Shown here: positions 58,661 through 64,000 of the stretch, in pieces | Numbering within the stretch: position 1 is the first letter of the stretch | Layout: every line of letters starts with the position of its first letter | Position numbers and translations under genes: made by a program | Notes under the pieces: model-generated | The model's database searches: none | Told to the model about the DNA's origin: nothing | What the model saw: only the letters and a program-made list of their open reading frames with translations | Origin: Ophiura sarsii | Lineage: Eukaryota > Echinodermata > Ophiuroidea > Amphilepidida > Ophiuridae | Assembly (NCBI GenBank): GCA_035610835.1 | Contig: CM069447.1 | Location: 17,131,992-17,195,991 of the forward strand | DNA: 64,000 bases | Direction: 5' to 3'

Positions 58661-59119
58661 GAAGACGGATTTGGCAGCCCTGACGGAGAATATTGGTTGG
58701 GACTACGACAGATACATCGGCTGACTCATCAAGGCTCTTGGATTTTACGCATTGATTTAGCTGACTTTCAGGACAATACCTCATATGCAGAATTTGAATC
58801 GTTTTCTGTTGGAGATGCTGCATCTTTTTATCAGCTGTCCATAGGTGCATACAGTGGTACTGCAGGAGACGCATTGACCGCTCAGAACAACCAATCATTC
58901 AGTACCAAGGATAATGACCATGATACATTTCCTTATAACTGTGCTCAATCCTACAATAGTGGATGGTGGTTCAAACATTGTACCAGATCCAACCTGAATG
59001 GCTTGTATCTGGGAGTATCACAGACTACTTCCCCTGCTTACGGCATGTCGTGGTTTGATTGGAAAGGCTATTGGGAAGTACTGAAGCGCTCGGAGATGAA
59101 AATGCGTCGAATCAGATAA
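58658..59119 (+). pseudogene. 5'-truncated FReD gene copy 2
   Basis: Homology to the intact FReD gene starts abruptly at DGFGSPDGEYWLGL and runs without interruption to the same C-terminus (WEVLKRSEMKMRRIR) and stop. By eye about three quarters of the residues are identical. Signal peptide, stalk and the first half of the domain, with the first two cysteines, are missing and were not found upstream within the window. The remaining part keeps the STKDNDHD calcium site, NCAQSYNSGWWF and SNLNGLYL. It could be a dead fragment or a 3' exon of a new chimera; the open frame runs a further 48 bases upstream into recombinase-side DNA (from 58610), which is probably chance. Confidence 0.85.
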
Positions 59120-59285
59120 GCTACTTAGACAGACTTTAATTAATATATTATCATAATTAATGGTAAACAATTATAAAAAAGTGAATATTTACGACGGAAG
59201 AAAATGGACAAATTGCTTGTGTTATTTTATTCTAAAATATTAAATATTACACAATTCAAAAATTCATTAACCTCAATCCTGTTCA

Positions 59286-59291
59286 AATAAA
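59286..59291 (+). other. Poly(A) signal AATAAA after FReD copy 2
   Basis: AATAAA about 167 bp after the copy-2 stop, in the same context as the signal of the intact gene. In copy 3 the equivalent place (about 60149) has AATAAG. Confidence 0.5.
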
Positions 59292-59311
59292 AGACATACA
59301 AATCCAATCAA

Positions 59312-60030
59312 TCATGCTACCCAAACCTTGATCAAATGGCAAAAAATTCGGATGGCAAATACCCTCATTCAAATGCAAAGTTAACAATCGCAGATGCAAA
59401 GCCAACAATTGCAGAATATACCGTACACTATGAGTCACATGGTTGAGCAAATGAACACACAAAACAATAATAATTAGATGACTCAACTACTCCAAGAGAT
59501 TGCTCAGATCTTGTACTGTGATATGAACACAGATAACGATGGTTGGACTGTCGTTCCAAAGGCGATTTGATGGATCAGTTGACTTTTTCTTAGGATAAGA
59601 TGCTTATGAAGATGGATTTGGCAGAGGGTCAATATTGGACAATACTCATAATGTAGCTAGGACATGAATGTTTTTTTGTTGGGGATGCGTCATCTAATTA
59701 TCAGCTTTCCATAGGTGCATACAGTGGTACATCACGAGACACATTGACCTATCATTACAACCAAGCCTTCAGTACCAAGGGAATCGACCATGATAGCTGG
59801 CTTTTGTATTGTGCTGAAACCCGCAAAGGTGCATGGTGGTTCAACGCCTGTCATCGGTCCAATATAAATGTCCTGTATTTGGGAGCATCACATTGACTTT
59901 GGAATCCAATGTATGAGTTTATGTACAAGCTCCTTGGACCTCTGAAGCAGTGTCCAACAGGCATGGCGGCGCTGGAAATACCTTGGAGTACTGAAACGCT
60001 CAGAGATGAAAATGCGTCGAATCAGAAGCT
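59312..60030 (+). pseudogene. Decayed FReD gene copy 3
   Basis: Remnants of the heptad stalk (caaatggcaaaaaattcgga and following, to about 59470) lead into a FReD domain. It contains GGWT-, DGSVDFFLG- and YEDGFGR-like pieces with frameshifts, an in-frame stop after TTCTTAGGA and an internal deletion near 59625. It resumes with GDASSNYQLSIGAYSGT-like sequence, a CAETRKGAWWF-like stretch and a mutated SNLNGLYL, then the KRSEMKMRRIR end after a small insertion. It is clearly non-functional. It lies immediately downstream of copy 2, so this locus carried two tandem FReD genes. Confidence 0.8.
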
Positions 60031-60479
60031 ACTTCGACAAAATCTTATTATAATTAATAGTGAATAGTTCAACAACAAAAAAGGAAAAAAATGCATTTGT
60101 TATTTTTCTCTAAAAAAGGTAAAATTGACACAATTCAAGAGATGTTCAAATAAGAAATATCTTAATATTTCTTTTTAGCCAGTATGGTATGTAAACAAGC
60201 ACCGTAACCATTTTTTATAACTAAGTACAGTGGCACAAAAAAGTAACAGTGACACTTTCCAACTCATATTGACATTTGGGTTTTGGCTTGTCAATGTCAT
60301 GTATATTGGTTTGTAAGACACCAGCCTGCACATCATTGGATGTTGTATTTAAGTAACAAAAATCAGTAAAAGATGTTTCACAAGGGTAAGAGGGGAGCCC
60401 CACCAGAACACACAAACTAAACCGCAAGGATCCCAAAGGAATACAAGAGGGAAGTGATAAAATTTAAAAGTAGCATGGG

Positions 60480-60660
60480 ATATCTAGCCCAACTTTCAGT
60501 TTCAGTTTATTCACCACAAATGAGATACAATACAATAAATATACTATGGTCCGGTTGACCAAATCTAGCCAAACTGTGTCGATGGGGAGCAATACAAATC
60601 GGGAGGGAGGGGCAAACACACACAGATAAGAAAAGAGAACACCCAACGAGATAAAAACTC
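60480..60660 (-). mobile_element. 3' end of a LINE (AATAAACTGAAACTGAAA tail)
   Basis: Read on the minus strand, the sequence ends in gtggtgaataaactgaaact gaaag, the typical 3' terminus of CR1/L2-like LINEs. Only 3' UTR sequence is recognisable; no coding part was found. Confidence 0.55.
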
Positions 60661-61346
60661 GCCTTTTACAAGTAGAAAATATAAAGATTTGTATATATAC
60701 AGAGAATGTACAGGATAAATGGGCAGGGCTCTTTTAAGAAAAAAATCATTTTAATTTTTTATAACATAGATTAAAATTATGCTCAAATTTTGAATTTTGA
60801 TTTGTATATTGTTATGTATGTTTTGTTTTTCGAAAAATTAGACAAATCAATGCACTTGCGCAAATGTTGATATGCTAAGGCGATAGCACTCTCCTGCGGG
60901 GTCGTGCCATTATTCACACATTTTCATCAGCGCGCGTGCATTAATTTGTCGAATTTCCCTCGAAAAAAACATACGTATTTATTGACCTATAATCACAATA
61001 TCGACCAATAAATCAGCACTTCCAGTAATCATTAAGCCCATTTTAGTCCGTGTGTAGAAAAGCAAAAAATGTGATAATGGGAATCATACTTTATCTTACC
61101 ATTACTTTACCTCCGTTGATATCAAACCATTCTTCACACACAATATCTCTAATTACTGAGGATACATTTTCTCAACAAGATTTGATAACTTTATGTAGGA
61201 GTTACACTTTTAGAGTTTTAGCACATTTATTACCTGGTCAGTTACCTTTATTAGTGATGACTTTGAAATATACCTATATAATCCAGTACATTCATGAAAG
61301 AATAGGGTTTGTGAGATAATCTTATGTAAATGATCTCCGAACAATA

Positions 61347-61740
61347 CTATGGTGAACGGATTTTCAATGTCAATTGTCAATATGTTCAGTTGTTTGGTTG
61401 TAGCATATATTAAATGAACATGGATGGCTTGCCTATAAATAGTACACATCAGTGGATTGCTGGAGTGAGTAAATCAAAATCAAAATTCGCGAGAAAATCC
61501 AATGTTTGACAGACAATTTGGTGAAGGTATAAATACATGTATAGTCAAACTCGTAGTTGTAGCTGTAGCTGTATAATTATATTACATTTCATTGTTTTGA
61601 TTTATAAAAGCAAGTGAAGGATCAGGGTTACCTCATAAAATGACACCTAGTTAATGGAATCATAGTTGTTGAGCTTGCGATGTCACCACAACATCTCCAT
61701 ACATCTCCATCAGCGGAGTGATTTAAACTCTTCCCCAGTC
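61347..61740 (+). repeat. Segmental duplication block C, first part
   Basis: Matches 39306-39540 plus 40716-40760 of block A (cacatcagtggattgctgga, cggagtgatttaaactcttccccagtc) with more divergence than A to B. It lacks the CAGTCAGCT element at about 61635. Confidence 0.75.
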
Positions 61741-62222
61741 CTGGGACTATTTTTTTGGCAAAAGGAAGCTATGAAAACCAAGACACAGAAGCTATCTCCC
61801 TCTCAATTGAAATGCCTGATATGACCTGCCTGAGATATTTGGTGATCTCCTGTCATATAACTGCTGACAAAATGTGGTCATATGACTTGGGGGCGCTCAC
61901 TGATGGGGACATTGTGGTGCTGATCAGTTACGATTCCAAAACTGTATATATTACGCGTACGTGCTTAGGCAACACCCTCTTATATGGGCCCAATCAACAA
62001 CAGCAACAACAACAACAATTGAGAAAGAAAGAAAAATTCTGAAATGTGTTTACAACAAAATATGAATATTTGGGTACATTTATTTGAAATGTTTCGAAAA
62101 TTGCAATAATTGCAGGGCCGTCAGATAGGGGGGGGTGCGTTGGGTGGGGATGCACCCCCCTTGAGAATTTGTTTTTTGTTTTTTGGGGGGGGGTAAAAAT
62201 TGCGTTTTGCTTAGTTTCAAAG
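61741..62222. other. Sequence interrupting block C, no gene recognised
   Basis: A 95-aa plus-strand ORF (61755-62042) ends in a short polyglutamine run caused by a CAA/CAG microsatellite. It shows no recognisable domain and no counterpart elsewhere in the window. G-runs occur at about 62130-62195. Confidence 0.4.
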
Positions 62223-62735
62223 TTCAATCCTAACGGATCATCACATCCTCTCAGACGCCCAGCATGGCTTTAGAAAACGCCGTTCATGTGATACTCAACT
62301 GATAGTCACCTTAGACGACCTGGCCAAAGGAATTGACAACAAATCACAAACCGATGTTATCCTTCTAGACTACGAGAAAGCGTTTGACAAGGTTTCTCAC
62401 CGCCACCTCTTCCTGAAAGTCAAGTACTATGGCATACATGGTAACACCTACCAATGGATCAGTGACTTTCTTCACTCCAGATCTGAAGTCGTGCTCGTTG
62501 ACGGACCAAAAAGCTCCCAATCCTCAGTGACATCTGGAGTTCCGCAAGGCAGTGTCTGAGGACCCTTACTTTTCCTGATCTTCATTAATGACTTGCCCCA
62601 ATGTGTTAAATCTTCCACTTCCAGATTATTTGCTGACGACAGTGTCCTATACCGCCAGATCTCTTCCACGGATGACTGCAGTAAACTCCAAGAAGATCTT
62701 GACGCCCTCCAAGTCCTTCCATGTGACAACACATG
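62223..62735 (+). pseudogene. LINE reverse-transcriptase fragment with premature stop
   Basis: Translation gives ILTDHHILSDAQHGFRKRRS, TDVILLDYEKAFDKVSH, YGIHGNTYQWISDFL, SGVPQGSV-stop-GPLLFLIFINDLP and RLFADDSVLYR. These are reverse-transcriptase blocks including the FADD catalytic motif. The stop (TGA at about 62558) replaces the Leu of GSVLGP. The homology ends near 62735. It lies in a stretch (61741-62893) that interrupts duplicated block C and has no counterpart in blocks A and B. Confidence 0.85.
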
Positions 62736-62893
62736 CACACACCACGCAGTGCGTCATTCTTCGTTTACATGAAGTCTACACTTTGCAGGGAGAAAGTTAA
62801 GCGTTCGTCCCATTCACTTGATCACGTAACCTCGTTCGCACATTTTAACCTGAACATTCGTGAATACGCCCGTGTCCAGCGTCGTCTGTCTCG

Positions 62894-63740
62894 TTGAATA
62901 TGACTTGCCTAAATTCAGTGTGGTTGAAAAAGTTTCACATTTTTGACAACCATTTTCAGCTCCTTACTAATACAAACTTTTAAAATTACTGAGCAAAACT
63001 CTCAATACTTATGGAAGTTCGAAGTTTAAAGATGATATGTGCCTTAATGAAGTGCAAACAAATGTTTAAAAGTCTATTATTAGAAAATGGCTGACAGAAA
63101 AAGTTAACTTTTTTAACCACCCTGTATTACATGTCAGTGAACGGTTGCAGGGATAGATACTTTGTGAAAACACAAAATGAGCGGGTATAACTCAATTATG
63201 AATAGCTATTATGTATAGCTATATATATGTATTATAAGGAAAAAGTGTAACAAATTCAAGTTTTAGCACTAAATGATCAAACTTTGACTTGCCTACATTA
63301 TAGATATATATTGATGACTTTTGGAGGGACAATCTAAAGTTTGTGAGACCAAAAATAGGGACTTTTTATGTTTATGGTTTTAAAAGGTGATATTATTTTA
63401 ACTTATAGCATTGTAGATAAATAGATTGCTGGTGGGATTATCCAATGTTTGAGAGAGATAATCCAATGCATGCCAGAAAATCCAATGTTTGTGAGAAAAT
63501 AAAAAGGTTTGCCGGATAAATTTGTCATGATATTTTATTTCAGCTAAATTTCACAACTGGTCATAATTTTAATAGCCTCAATTTCAATTAATTTACCTCC
63601 TTTATTTGCATGACGTAATTTTAGTGAAGTTGTTCATTGCGATCCAGAGGAAGGATATGTCGCTGGAAGCTTGAAATCCAGGTCCAACACGCATGTCTTT
63701 CTCTACCTCAAAATAGCCGGGACCTTATTGGTGTTTTAAA
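62894..63740 (+). repeat. Segmental duplication block C, second part
   Basis: Matches block A from 41408 (atatgacttgcctaaatt) to 43340 (gaccttattggtgttttaaa), without the 41818-42882 insertion. It is separated from the first part by unrelated sequence holding a LINE fragment. Confidence 0.8.
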
Positions 63741-64000
63741 CTAAAGACATCAAAAAAAGTAACTCGGCTGTTGTAAAAGCACCTATAATTTTAAAATTGT
63801 TACTCATTGTCGCATATAAAAGGTTAAACATGTGTAGTGTCCTATACTTATCTATTTTAAGGACTTCAAGGGTGATCCCAGTTAAGACCTATAAGGTTTT
63901 GGTGATTCCTCATTCTGTTACTACACTGCGGGAAATTAATAATGCAGATTGATTTAAAGTGATACAATGTTACAGATGAGATATAATGCAACTAAATAAA

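Noticed and set aside
61755..62042. 95-aa ORF with polyglutamine end as a gene
   Set aside because: No recognisable domain and no conservation with blocks A or B; the glutamines come from a CAA/CAG microsatellite.

Overview
The window is eukaryotic genomic DNA, AT-rich and gene-poor. It has one large intron-containing gene, one intact intronless gene and its broken paralogues, and a very dense load of DNA-transposon remnants, LINE fragments, tRNA-derived SINEs, satellites and long G or C homopolymers. Fibrinogen-related lectin genes, a Crypton-type tyrosine recombinase, CR1/L2/Jockey-like LINEs, TTAGGG-type telomere-like repeats and an arthropod-type hemocyanin/prophenoloxidase-family gene together suggest a marine invertebrate. 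A non-vertebrate deuterostome (hemichordate, echinoderm, tunicate or lancelet) is my guess; the species cannot be fixed from the sequence alone.

Layout. 1-20.4 kb is repeat territory: a duplicated block (1-1250), TIR elements (2063-2852, 6096-6613, 12799-14067), satellites (5030-5505, 12400-14900), LINE fragments (7643-7850, 11343-12207), a hAT-type element with an exact 8-bp target duplication (15637-16209) and a fold-back element (17116-17492). 20.5-28.7 kb on the minus strand is an eight-exon gene for a protein of about 705 residues with both type-3 copper sites complete; the exons join in frame and match the hemocyanin/phenoloxidase family from N- to C-terminal domain. 28.7-38.3 kb is repeats again: two more hAT-type elements with exact 8-bp duplications, a SINE, copies of a TTAACACTTTCC MITE, a head-to-head telomere-like palindrome and the second copy of the 1-1250 block.

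38.3-64 kb is a threefold segmental duplication. A block of about 6 kb occurs as copy A (38317-44440), copy B (48934-54731) and a decayed copy C (61347-61740 and 62894-63740). Fibrinogen-related (FReD) genes alternate with it: an intact 383-409 aa gene after A, and a 5'-truncated copy plus a decayed copy between B and C. The truncated FReD copy meets a Crypton-like tyrosine recombinase ORF head-to-head at its breakpoint. Comparing the copies gives empty and filled sites, so many transposon insertions can be placed in order.

The two recognisable host functions, a putative phenoloxidase/oxygen-binding type-3 copper protein and a secreted FReD lectin with a heptad-repeat stalk, are both families used in invertebrate innate immunity. 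Nothing in the sequence shows that they act together. No rRNA gene, CRISPR array or bacterial operon was seen.
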